From Anaerolineales bacterium (lineage in GTDB: Bacteria; Chloroflexota; Anaerolineae; Epilineales; JAANWY01), in contig JAANWY010000394.1 in assembly GCA_018263655.1 (NCBI GenBank), forward strand, positions 1-26,418: a DNA stretch of 26,418 nucleotides, in the 5' to 3' direction. Below the pieces are notes generated by a model. The model was not told the origin of the DNA, did not search any database, and was given only the letters and a program-made list of their open reading frames with translations. The position numbers and the translations under genes are program-made. Shown piece after piece: positions 1 to 8,195 of the stretch (the first letter of the stretch is position 1; each line of letters starts with the position of its first letter).

Positions 1-17
1 GGCACGCTAACGAACTG

Positions 18-235
18 GTAAGCGTTCAGGGGGCAACCCATGGAGCATCCCTTCGACAAGCCCTTCGACAGGCCCTTCGACAGGCTCAGGACGCCGCTCA
101 GGACGTCGCCTGAGTAGACCGAGGCGAAGCCGAGGTCGTATCGAAGGGGGTGCGGCTTGTTCGAAGAACCGTCGCAAACCCGCACCCTTCGATATGGTCT
201 CCACTTCGTTTCGACCTACTCAGGATGCTAGTCCT
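18..235. repeat. Repeat element A, copy 1 (upstream of dnaE)
   Basis: This is a non-coding, repeat-rich stretch. It opens with gtaagcgttcaggggg (18-33), which recurs exactly at 18007-18022. Three tandem versions of cccttcgacaggctcagg follow (about 51-90). An inverted pair comes next: tatcgaaggggg near 139-150 against cccttcgata near 184-193, enclosing a GC-rich loop. Copy 2 between the feoB genes has the same order (16-bp leader, cttcgacaagctcagg, then tatcgaag inverted arms). The rest of 1-313 shows no convincing gene; short reading frames here are made of repeat sequence. Confidence 0.6.
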
Positions 236-313
236 GATACCTCCTGAACGGTTACCCGAGGTGGTCATCATCTTGACGTCGATGCAGTAGAGCCAGAGGA
301 GATAGACCTCAGA

Positions 314-3300
314 ATGGCTGAGTTTTCACACTTGCACGTACACACCGAGTTCTCCTTGCTCGATGGCCTGGCTAAAGTCGAGCCGCTCATCGCGCGGGCC
401 AAAGAGATGGGGATGGACAGCCTGGCTGTCACCGACCACGGCGCGATGTACGGTGTAGTCGAGTTCTATAAACAGGCTCAGAAACACGGCATCAAGCCCA
501 TCGTCGGCTGCGAACTGTACGTCGCCCAGCGTGGTCGTACGCAGCGGGTGCACAAGAAAGACAGCAAGCCCTATCACCTGACAGCCCTAGCCAAGAATGA
601 AGCCGGCTACCGGAACCTGATGAAGCTGGCCACCCGCGCTCAGCTCGAAGGCTTCTACTACAAACCGCGCGTTGACCGCGAACTGCTGGAGGAATACAGC
701 GAGGGGCTCATCGTCTTCTCCGGCTGTCCCGCTGCTCAGATCCCGCGCATGATCCGGCAGGAGCAGATCAAAGAAGCGCGAGAGATGGCCGGCTGGTTCC
801 AGGACGTGTTCGGCGAAGAGAATTTCTACCTGGAGCTCCAGGAGCACGACATCGATTTCCTCGGGAAGGTCAACCGTGAATTGGTTGCTATGAGCCGCGA
901 TCTGGACATCCCGCTGGTTGCCACGAACGATGTGCATTACGTTCGCGCCGAGGACTCCTACGCGCACGAAGTGCTGCTGTGCGTCCAGACCAGCACCACC
1001 ATGAAGAACCCGGATCGGATGCGCATCGGCGAGACGTTTTACCTCCGATCGCCGGAAGAGATGGCCACTCTGTTCAGTGAGGTGCCTGAAGCACTCACCA
1101 ACACCTTGCGAATCGCGGAGCAGTGTGAGCTCGAGATCGAATTCGGTAACTATCACTTGCCTAACTTCGACGTCCCTGAGGGCTACGATGCTGAAAGTTA
1201 CCTTCGCCATCTATGCGAGCAAGGCATTGCCGAACGCTATCCCGAGGTAACTGGGGAGATCCGGGAGCGCCTGGAATACGAGCTGTCCATCATCCACCAG
1301 ATGGGGTTTGACACCTACTTCCTCATTGTGTGGGACCTGTGTCGGTTCTCACGGGATCAAGGCATCTGGTGGAACGTTCGGGGATCGGGCGCCGGCTCCA
1401 TCGTGGCCTACGCGCTGCACATCACCAACATTGACCCCCTCTCGCAAAACCTGATTTTCGAGCGCTTCTTGAACCCTGGCCGGGTCTCGATGCCCGACAT
1501 TGATCTGGACTATCCTGATGATCAGCGCGACCAGCTTATTCGCTACACCTACGAGAAGTACGGCAGCGACAAGGTCGCGCAAATCATCACCTTCGGAACT
1601 ATGGGTGCCCGGGCGGCTATCCGGGATGCCGGCCGCGCTCTGGACCTGCCGCAGAACGAAGTCGATCGGGTCGCGCGCCTGGTACCCGCCATCCCCGGCA
1701 TGCCCATCACGATCCAGGGCACCCTGGAGGGCGAGCGCGCTGTCCCTGAACTCAGACAGCTTTATGACGAGCAAGACTACGTGCACGAACTGCTCGACAC
1801 TGCCGAGAGTCTCGAAGGCGTCGCCCGTCACGCATCGACTCATGCCGCCGGCGTCGTCGTCTCGGACAAGCCACTGACTGAATATGTGCCGCTGAACCGG
1901 CCAACACGCGGGAATACCGAAGATGCCCTCCCCGTCACCCAATATCCGATGGAGCACGTGGAAGCTATCGGCCTGCTCAAAGTTGACTTCCTCGGGCTGG
2001 CCACGCTGACCGTGATGCGCCGGGCGTCGGAACTCATTGAGAAGTACCAGGGCGTCAAGCTGGACATGCAGAACATCCCGCTCGACGATCCGGCGATTTA
2101 CGAACTGCTGTCTAGTGGAAATGTGACAGGGGTTTTCCAGGTGGAAGGCGCCGGCCTGCGCCGTGTGCTGCAGGATATGCATCCTACTCAGTTCGAGCAC
2201 GTCATTGCCGCCATCTCGCTGTATCGTCCTGGCCCGATGGACTATATCCCGACATACATCGCCCGGATGCATGGTGAGGAAGAAATCGAGTACCGTCACC
2301 CGAAATTGAGGCCGATCCTGGAAGAAACCTATGCTATTATAGTCTACCAGGAGCAGATCATCCGCATCGCCCGAGACCTGGCCGGCTACAACGCGGGCGA
2401 CGCCGACCTAATCCGCAAGGCGGTCGGGAAGAAAAAGAAGCAACAGCTCCTGGAACATAAGAAGAAGTTCATCCAGGGCGCTGTCGAAAACGGGATTACG
2501 AGGGAGACAGCCCGGGACATCTTCGAGGACATTGAGTTCTTTGCGAGGTACGGCTTCAATAAAGCGCACGCAAGTGACTACGCGATGATCACGTGCCAGA
2601 CGGCCTACCTCAAGGCGAAATACCCGGTCGAGTATATGACGGCGTTGCTCAGCGTGGAGCGGGACAACACCGATAAGATTGCCCGTATCGTCGGTGATTG
2701 TCATCGCATGGGCATCAAGCTCCTGCCACCGGACGTCAACCACAGCGAACTGGATTTCACCATTGAGACCTTGCCAGACGAGATCTACCAGGAGGATGAT
2801 GTGCAACGCCGGCGCGGCATCCGCTTCGGTATGGGCGCCGTCAAAAACGTGGGCGCCGGTCCTGTCGAGGCCATTCTAGAGGCCAGAGAAGATGGCCCCT
2901 TCGAGAGTCTGGATAACTTCTGCCGGCGCGCCGATTTGCGCCAGGTCCAGCGACGAGCGTTGGAGTGCCTGATCAAGGTCGGGGCGTTCGATCAGTTCGG
3001 CCGGCGCGACCAACTGGTGGCTGTGATAGACCGCATGCTGGGCGTCAGCCAGCAAGCGCACCAAGCCGCCGAGGTCGGCCAAATGACCATGTTCGGCGGC
3101 GAGGCCGCCGAAGCGTTGGAGAGCTCCGTATTCGATCCACTCCCCGATGTCGCCGAGACGCCGCAAAATATCCAAGTCGGCTGGGAGAAGGAACTTACGG
3201 GCCTGTTCCTATCGGAGCACCCGCTTCACCGCATGGTGGACGAACTGGATCAACTCGTGACGGCGCGCTGTGGCGAGATCGATACCCCGATGGCCGGCCA

Positions 3301-4141
3301 GTCGGTAACGCTTGCGGGTCTTGTCACCTCGGTGCGCCAGATCACGACTCGCAAGGGCGATCCGATGGCTTTCGCGCAGCTCGAAGACCTCCAGGGCAGC
3401 GTCGAGGTGACCATCTTCCCCCGCACCTGGGAGCAGACCCGCGCTGTGTGGGAAGAAGACAATCTGGTGATCCTTCAGGGTAGGGTTGACGAACGCAACG
3501 ACCGCGCCCAGGTCATTTGCAACAAGGCGAAGCTCTACCAGCCAGAGGAGTTCGCGGGATCAGATCAGTCAGCGGAGAATGGCGCTGGAAATGACGCCGG
3601 CGCTCAACCCGCGCCGCCTTCGCTATCCGAGGCGCGGCCGACCCGGGGGCAGCAGGGAGATGATGGGCCTACCGGGCATCGAGGGAAAAGTGAGCCACAA
3701 GCATCCGACATGCCGCCGGCATCCCAGAACAGTTCAGCCGATGAGGGGGCAGACCACACACCGCCGGCTGGGGAGGCGGACGGTTCAGCCACAGCGCCAT
3801 CCCTTCAGCAATCTGCCGATACAAACGGGGGGGAGGTTCAGGACGCTGCCTTCGAGAACGAGAAGGCGGAATTTCACCTGACTATCACACTGAAACGATC
3901 GGAGGACGAAGAAACTGATATCCGGCGCATTGGCCGGGTCTTCGATGTCCTGACTCAATACAAGGGCCGCGATCGGTTCAGCTTCAGGGTGGTCAAGCCT
4001 TCGCCGGGCTCAGGACAGGGCGGCGGCGCGAGCGTCAAGCTGGATTTCCCCAATGACACCACGCGCTACTGCCTGAGCCTGTTGAAGAATCTGGAAGAGA
4101 TTGTCGGTCGGGATGCCGTGGACGCGAAGCCGGCCACCTGA
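314..4141 (+). CDS. dnaE: DNA polymerase III subunit alpha (DnaE1-type)
   Basis: This is the replicative polymerase catalytic subunit, 1275 aa, which extends DNA in the Pol III holoenzyme. An N-terminal PHP domain starts with HLHVHTEFSLLDG (residues 7-18) and includes TDHG near 40. The C-family palm carries PDIDLD (394-399), giving catalytic Asp395 and Asp397, and KVDFLGL gives Asp558. HASTHAAGV (507-515) is another family signature. An OB-fold lies near residues 995-1085. A low-complexity Gly/Ser/Ala/Pro linker (about 1085-1190) then leads to a conserved-looking C-terminal tail (about 1195-1270). PHP plus OB and no 3'-5' exonuclease insert means DnaE rather than PolC. The start is ATG 314, with an AGAGGA Shine-Dalgarno at 295-300. 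The long linker is unlike compact DnaE proteins. Confidence 0.97.
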   Translation: MAEFSHLHVHTEFSLLDGLAKVEPLIARAKEMGMDSLAVTDHGAMYGVVEFYKQAQKHGIKPIVGCELYVAQRGRTQRVHKKDSKPYHLTALAKNEAGYRNLMKLATRAQLEGFYYKPRVDRELLEEYSEGLIVFSGCPAAQIPRMIRQEQIKEAREMAGWFQDVFGEENFYLELQEHDIDFLGKVNRELVAMSRDLDIPLVATNDVHYVRAEDSYAHEVLLCVQTSTTMKNPDRMRIGETFYLRSPEEMATLFSEVPEALTNTLRIAEQCELEIEFGNYHLPNFDVPEGYDAESYLRHLCEQGIAERYPEVTGEIRERLEYELSIIHQMGFDTYFLIVWDLCRFSRDQGIWWNVRGSGAGSIVAYALHITNIDPLSQNLIFERFLNPGRVSMPDIDLDYPDDQRDQLIRYTYEKYGSDKVAQIITFGTMGARAAIRDAGRALDLPQNEVDRVARLVPAIPGMPITIQGTLEGERAVPELRQLYDEQDYVHELLDTAESLEGVARHASTHAAGVVVSDKPLTEYVPLNRPTRGNTEDALPVTQYPMEHVEAIGLLKVDFLGLATLTVMRRASELIEKYQGVKLDMQNIPLDDPAIYELLSSGNVTGVFQVEGAGLRRVLQDMHPTQFEHVIAAISLYRPGPMDYIPTYIARMHGEEEIEYRHPKLRPILEETYAIIVYQEQIIRIARDLAGYNAGDADLIRKAVGKKKKQQLLEHKKKFIQGAVENGITRETARDIFEDIEFFARYGFNKAHASDYAMITCQTAYLKAKYPVEYMTALLSVERDNTDKIARIVGDCHRMGIKLLPPDVNHSELDFTIETLPDEIYQEDDVQRRRGIRFGMGAVKNVGAGPVEAILEAREDGPFESLDNFCRRADLRQVQRRALECLIKVGAFDQFGRRDQLVAVIDRMLGVSQQAHQAAEVGQMTMFGGEAAEALESSVFDPLPDVAETPQNIQVGWEKELTGLFLSEHPLHRMVDELDQLVTARCGEIDTPMAGQSVTLAGLVTSVRQITTRKGDPMAFAQLEDLQGSVEVTIFPRTWEQTRAVWEEDNLVILQGRVDERNDRAQVICNKAKLYQPEEFAGSDQSAENGAGNDAGAQPAPPSLSEARPTRGQQGDDGPTGHRGKSEPQASDMPPASQNSSADEGADHTPPAGEADGSATAPSLQQSADTNGGEVQDAAFENEKAEFHLTITLKRSEDEETDIRRIGRVFDVLTQYKGRDRFSFRVVKPSPGSGQGGGASVKLDFPNDTTRYCLSLLKNLEEIVGRDAVDAKPAT

Positions 4142-4201
4142 GCAAGGGCGCGCGGGCGTAGGGGCAGAAACAGCCTGAGTTCTCAAAGGATGTGTCGCCG
4201 A

Positions 4202-4684
4202 ATGAGCCACTCTGTGGAACGTGTGAAACAGGCCCTCGCCAGACTGGGGGTGGATGCCGAAATAAGACACTACCCCCAAGGTACTCGCACGGCAGCCGAT
4301 GCTGCGGCCGCCATCGGAGTGCCGCTGGGTAGCATCGTCAAGTCTCTCATATTTACCGTTGCCGGGGACCCGCTGCTTGTCCTCGTAGCCGGCGATCAGC
4401 GCGCTGATCCGGCTAAGCTAGCAAGATTGCTGGGTGTGCCAGCAGCTCAGCTTCGCTTTGCCGACGCCGAGACAGTGCGCGATGTCACCGGCTTTGCCAT
4501 CGGCGGTGTGCCTCCGGTAGGACACCGGCTGGCCATACGTACAATCATTGACGAGACGCTGGGGCGGTTTGACATCGTCCATGCGGCAGCCGGCACACCG
4601 CAGGCCAACTTCCCGATCGCTTTTGAGCAGCTTGTCGAAGTCACGAAGGGACAGGTCGCCTGTAGGTGCGAAGTGCCTGAGTAG
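4202..4684 (+). CDS. YbaK/EbsC-family aminoacyl-tRNA deacylase
   Basis: This 160-aa protein is of the YbaK/ProX/EbsC fold. The family hydrolyses mischarged aminoacyl-tRNAs (for example Cys-tRNA-Pro) in the cytoplasm. The sequence shows the typical N-terminal helix, the conserved lysine in GSIVKSLIF (Lys47), a VLVAGDQRAD strand-turn, and the glycine-rich GFAIGGVPPVGH segment (98-109) that lines the substrate pocket. An upstream ATG at 4190 is possible, but AAAGGA (4185-4190) would overlap it. That sequence fits better as the ribosome site for ATG 4202. The gene sits 60 bp after dnaE on the same strand with no visible terminator between them, so co-transcription is possible. Exact tRNA specificity cannot be read from sequence. 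Confidence 0.85.
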   Translation: MSHSVERVKQALARLGVDAEIRHYPQGTRTAADAAAAIGVPLGSIVKSLIFTVAGDPLLVLVAGDQRADPAKLARLLGVPAAQLRFADAETVRDVTGFAIGGVPPVGHRLAIRTIIDETLGRFDIVHAAAGTPQANFPIAFEQLVEVTKGQVACRCEVPE

Positions 4685-4736
4685 CTTGACATTGTTAGAT
4701 TTGCCCCATCGTGGGACGCAATCTAACAACGTCAAG
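4685..4736. repeat. Inverted repeat hairpin, repeat family B
   Basis: The arms cttgacattgttagatttg (4685-4703) and gcaatctaacaacgtcaag (4718-4736) are inverted with one mismatch and one indel. The inner sequence ccca-tcg-tggg can extend the stem. It follows the YbaK stop codon directly, so it may act as a 3' stem-loop, but no T tract follows. One arm recurs in inverted orientation at 11235-11258 with 23 of 24 matching bases. That makes it a dispersed repeat rather than a simple terminator. Confidence 0.7.
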
Positions 4737-4796
4737 GTAGTCTTCCAGTAACAATCTATCAGCCAGTCTTCACGCAAGGATAGGAGGGTTTCTACG

Positions 4797-5306
4797 ATGA
4801 GACAGGTCATAGGCTACCGTGAATATGAGCCGTTGTTGGACCAACTCGTATACCAGATTCAAACGAGACTAGGTGAAAATGTCGTTTCTGTCGTCCTCTA
4901 CGGTTCCGTCGCACGAGGGCAGGCCGGTCCGGAGAGCGATGTAGATTTGTTGCTTGTCCTCGAGGGGGCATCTTCCGTTTATCGAGAGCGGCTTCAGCCT
5001 ATTCTTTCCATCCTCCGTGAACTACGGAGACAGTCATGCTGGAAATCTCTGGAAGATCAGGGGGTCTCTCCTTCGCTTAGTGTGCTAGTCCTCTCTCAAG
5101 AAGAGGCGGATCAAAACCGGCTCCTCTATCTAGATATGATTGAAGAAGCCCGAATTCTAGTGGATCGGAACGATTTCTTCCAGCACCGGCTGGACGTATT
5201 GGAGAAGCGCTTACGTAAACTAGGGACCAGAAAGGTGCGACAGAATGGAGCCTGGTACTGGGATTTGAAGCCAGACTTGCGTATAGGGGAGACCGTGACC
5301 TTATGA
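4797..5306 (+). CDS. MNT-type nucleotidyltransferase (antitoxin of an MNT/HEPN pair)
   Basis: This 169-aa protein is of the DNA polymerase beta nucleotidyltransferase superfamily. The active-site signature GSVARG (36-41) with SDVDL (47-51) gives the GS plus two acidic metal ligands, Asp48 and Asp50. A helical region of about 100 residues follows. In MNT/HEPN systems the nucleotidyltransferase is known to neutralise its HEPN RNase partner, in characterised cases by adding AMP to the toxin. The next gene, overlapping by four bases (ATGA), encodes a HEPN-like protein, which supports that pairing. ATG 4797 is preceded by GGAGGG at 4783-4788. The DNA is less GC-rich than its dnaE and pfk neighbours, as expected of a horizontally moving module. 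Confidence 0.85.
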   Translation: MRQVIGYREYEPLLDQLVYQIQTRLGENVVSVVLYGSVARGQAGPESDVDLLLVLEGASSVYRERLQPILSILRELRRQSCWKSLEDQGVSPSLSVLVLSQEEADQNRLLYLDMIEEARILVDRNDFFQHRLDVLEKRLRKLGTRKVRQNGAWYWDLKPDLRIGETVTL

Positions 5307-5706
5307 GCAGAAGCATGCAGGAAATCGGGGAGCAGCTTGTCCGCGAAAGCGGAAGCATCCTCCAGCGTGATGTGCAGAGCGCGCTAGATGCAGAGGATTT
5401 CAATATGGTGGTACGAAGAGCCCAAGAAGTAGTGGAGTTAGCTCTGAAAGGCGCTCTAAAAGTTCTAGGGTGGATTATCCCAAGGTGCATGACGTTGCTC
5501 CTGTGTTTTCCCAACAGGTGCAACGAAAGAGAGATGAGGTAGACACAGAGGTTCTGCGACGAATTGAGGATATCTCCTCCTGGCTTGCTCAGGCCCGAGC
5601 GCCCTCGTTCTACTGGGAACGGAACTATGGTGAGAAGGACGCCCAGCAAGCCTTTCAAGATGCGATGTTTGTTTTTGATGAGGTGCAAACGATCCTGGAG
5701 TACTGA
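5303..5706 (+). pseudogene. HEPN-domain protein, interrupted by a frameshift
   Basis: The first frame gives a HEPN-like helix (RRAQEVVELALKGALKVLG) and then runs into unrelated residues, stopping at 5542. From the GTG at 5470 the +2 frame continues the expected HEPN sequence DYPKVHDVAPVF, then a helical tail with WERNYGEKDAQQAFQDA, ending at 5706. Adding one G to the GGG run at 5468-5470 restores a 134-aa protein reading VLGVDYPKVHD, with the HEPN histidine in place. The break is therefore a one-base deletion in a homopolymer: real inactivation of the toxin, phase variation, or a sequencing error. The gene overlaps the MNT gene by 4 bp. HEPN identification is from motif and context. Confidence 0.75.
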
Positions 5707-5738
5707 ATTGGGTGTCGTTGTGATGGGAGCATACCACT

Positions 5739-7973
5739 ATGCCTACGTTTGGGACAAAACGCATCGCGGTGATGACCAGTGGTGGAGATGCGCCGGGGAT
5801 GAATGCTGCCGTGCGGGCGGTGGTTCGCACGGCGCTGGATCAGAGCGCCGACGTGTACGCCATCTATGAAGGATACCAGGGGATGGTGGATGGGGGGAAC
5901 CGTATCCGCAAGATGAGTTGGGAGAGCGTTGGCGGCATCCTGCACCAGGGTGGAACTGAGATTGGATCGGCACGCTGCGCCGAGTTCCGCACCCGGGAAG
6001 GGCGCATCAAGGCCGCCCGGCATCTGGTGAATCACGGTATTGACCGTTTAGTCGTAATTGGCGGCGACGGTAGCCTCACCGGTGCGAATATCTTCCGCAA
6101 AGAATGGCCTGCACTGCTTCAAGAACTGGTCGAAAAGGACTGGATCGGCCAAGAAACGGCCGGCCGGCATCCCGCGCTGTCGATTGTTGGATTGGTCGGA
6201 TCAATCGACAACGATATGTACGGCACCGATATGACAATTGGTGCTGACACAGCCCTTCACCGTATCGTGGAAGCCATCGACGCCCTTGGCAGCACCGCTG
6301 CCAGCCACCAACGCACATTCGTTGTCGAGGTCATGGGACGCCGCTGCGGCTATCTGGCCTTGATGAGTGCCCTGGCTACCGGCGCCGGCTGGGTCCTAAT
6401 CCCCGAGAACCCTCCAGCGACAGACGATTGGGAAGAACGGATGTGTGAAGTGCTGCAAGCCGGCCGCGAGACGGGGCGCCGGCACAGCATTGTGGTCGTT
6501 GCGGAAGGGGCCCAGGACAAAAACGGCAATCCTATTTCGAGTGCAGATGTCAAACAGGTACTGGAAGAACGGATGGGGGCAGAGACTCGGGTAACGGTCC
6601 TGGGACATGTTCAGCGTGGTGGTTCACCCAGTGCCTTCGACCGCAACCTGGGCACATTGTTGGGTCATGCAGCCGCAGACGAAATCCTCTCTGCCGACGT
6701 GGGCGACAAGCCGTTGCTGATCGGCATGCGAGGGAATCGGATCACTCGTACACCGCTGATGCAATGCGTCGAGCAGACCCATTCCGTCGCTGGTGCAATT
6801 GGGAATCAGAACTACGATAGGGCTATGGAGCTCCGTGGAGGGAGCTTTAAGGAAGCGTACCGTACGCTCCGCACACTGGTCCGCGTTATGCCCCACCCCC
6901 CGGAGCCCGGTGCGAAGCGCCTGAGGTTAGCCGTGATGAACGCCGGCGGGCTGGCGCCAGGCATGAACACAGCCGTGCGTGCGGCTGTCAGGCTGGGTTT
7001 GGACAAAGGCCACGCCGTGCTGGGCGTCCAGAACGGATTTAAAGGCCTGATCGCCGGCGATATTCGAGAGCTGGGCTGGATGGACGTGACCGGCTGGGCA
7101 TCAATGGGCGGTGCGGAACTGGGTACGAATCGCAAGAAACCGAGCGGATCCGATTTCTACGCCGTCGCTCGAAATCTCGAAGAATACGAAGTTGATGGCT
7201 TGCTAATGATCGGTGGTTGGGACGGCTATCAAGGTGCCCATCGGCTTTTCGACCAACGCGACAACTTTCCCGCCTTCAACATTCCCATCATCTGTCTGCC
7301 GGCCACTATCGACAACGATGCACCTGGTTCCGAGCTGAGCATCGGTGCTGATACGGCGCTGAACAGCATTGTGGAAGCCGTCGACAAGATTAAACAATCA
7401 GCCGTTGCTTCGCGACGTTGCTTCGTCGTGGAAGTCATGGGACGTTACTGCGGCTATCTCGCCCTGATGAGTGGACTCGCCACGGGCGCGGAGCGGGTGT
7501 ACCTCCACGAGGAAGGTGTGACACTCAGCGATCTGGAGGCGGATCTGTCCCATCTGGTCACAGGGTTCAAGAAAGGCAAGCGGTTGGGCTTGATGATCCG
7601 TAACGAGGCTGCGAACCCGGTCTACACCACAGATTTCACGTGCCGGCTTTTCGAGGAAGAAGGCGGGGGTCTTTTCGACGTGCGCCAGGCGATTCTGGGG
7701 CACTTGCAGCAGGGTGGCAATCCCACACCTTTCGACCGCATTCAGGCAACGCGATTAGCGACGAGGTGTATTGAATTCCTGGTCGAGGAGGCTGAAAAGA
7801 CGTCGCCACGCGGCGCCTTCATTGGTTTTCAGGCCGGGCAGGTGCAGTTCACCGGTCTAGAAGACCTACCGCGCATGATAGAAAAGGACTACGGCCGGCC
7901 TAAAGAGCAGTGGTGGATGGACCTCCGCCCCATTGCGAAAGTGCTCGCTCAGCCAGGGCCGAACTCTGAGTAG
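5739..7973 (+). CDS. pfkA: Tandem-domain, eukaryote-like ATP-dependent 6-phosphofructokinase
   Basis: This 744-aa protein is two phosphofructokinase domains in one chain, phosphorylating fructose 6-phosphate in glycolysis. The N-terminal half (1-385) has TSGGDAPGMN (13-22), the ATP-site GGDGS (108-112), catalytic SIDND (155-159), VEVMGRRCGY, and GHVQRGGSPSAFDR (289-302). The C-terminal half (about 394-744) repeats the fold with NAGGLAPGMN and TIDNDAPGS. Its nucleotide loop is changed to GGWDGY (492-497), like the GGFEAY loop of the regulatory half of animal enzymes. Length, order and many stretches (EGYQGMVDGG, GTDMTIGADTALHRI, PKEQWW near the C terminus) closely match animal and fungal PFK1 as I remember them. 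Ordinary bacterial PfkA is about 320 aa. ATG 5739 follows GGGAG (5725-5729), and an in-frame TGA at 5721 excludes earlier starts. Confidence 0.93.
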   Translation: MPTFGTKRIAVMTSGGDAPGMNAAVRAVVRTALDQSADVYAIYEGYQGMVDGGNRIRKMSWESVGGILHQGGTEIGSARCAEFRTREGRIKAARHLVNHGIDRLVVIGGDGSLTGANIFRKEWPALLQELVEKDWIGQETAGRHPALSIVGLVGSIDNDMYGTDMTIGADTALHRIVEAIDALGSTAASHQRTFVVEVMGRRCGYLALMSALATGAGWVLIPENPPATDDWEERMCEVLQAGRETGRRHSIVVVAEGAQDKNGNPISSADVKQVLEERMGAETRVTVLGHVQRGGSPSAFDRNLGTLLGHAAADEILSADVGDKPLLIGMRGNRITRTPLMQCVEQTHSVAGAIGNQNYDRAMELRGGSFKEAYRTLRTLVRVMPHPPEPGAKRLRLAVMNAGGLAPGMNTAVRAAVRLGLDKGHAVLGVQNGFKGLIAGDIRELGWMDVTGWASMGGAELGTNRKKPSGSDFYAVARNLEEYEVDGLLMIGGWDGYQGAHRLFDQRDNFPAFNIPIICLPATIDNDAPGSELSIGADTALNSIVEAVDKIKQSAVASRRCFVVEVMGRYCGYLALMSGLATGAERVYLHEEGVTLSDLEADLSHLVTGFKKGKRLGLMIRNEAANPVYTTDFTCRLFEEEGGGLFDVRQAILGHLQQGGNPTPFDRIQATRLATRCIEFLVEEAEKTSPRGAFIGFQAGQVQFTGLEDLPRMIEKDYGRPKEQWWMDLRPIAKVLAQPGPNSE

Positions 7974-7975
7974 GA

Positions 7976-8007
7976 GGTTTCAGGTTGAAAGGTTTCAGGT
8001 TGGAAGG
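7976..8007 (+). repeat. Short 'ggtttcaggttgaa' repeat after pfk
   Basis: Two imperfect 15-16-bp units, ggtttcaggttgaaa and ggtttcaggttggaa, follow the pfk stop codon directly. The same words (gtttcaggtt, aggttgaagg) appear inside the PBP gene at 23963-24032. This marks a dispersed repeat family that enters both intergenic and coding DNA. Confidence 0.55.
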
Positions 8008-8064
8008 AATGGTTGGCGTTCTGAGCAGCAACCCGTAACCTTCCCCCCAATCGATCTGGGCTGC

Positions 8065-8151
8065 CCTCGTAGTTGAGAAATCCGGAAAAGATGGGGTGTG
8101 GGGGCGGCCGCCCCCACCGACCCCATCTTTTCCGGTCTCTTCTTGTGTAGG
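8065..8151. repeat. Palindromic element C, copy 1 (convergent pfk/trpB2 gap)
   Basis: A 54-bp near-perfect palindrome spans 8082-8135. The outer arms ccggaaaagatgggg and ccccatcttttccgg are 15 bp. The inner arms tgggggcgg and ccgccccca meet at the centre, with a small 2/4-nt asymmetric bulge between. The flanks ctcgtagttgagaaat (left) and cttgtgtag (right) are also found around copy 2 at 15801-15892. It lies between two convergent genes, so it could serve as a bidirectional terminator, but there is no T tract outside the stem. Confidence 0.8.
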
Positions 8152-8195
8152 CACGAAGCGCCTGAGTAGTCACTTACGGTGTTCGTTGACAAACC

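Noticed and set aside
1349..2299. 316-codon open frame on the minus strand
   Set aside because: It lies wholly antisense to dnaE, whose frame has clear catalytic motifs; it has no recognisable domain and reflects codon bias.
8082..8135. Ordinary bidirectional terminator
   Set aside because: There is no T tract outside the stem, and a second copy with conserved flanks exists at 15801-15892, so a repeat element is the better description, although it may also end transcripts.
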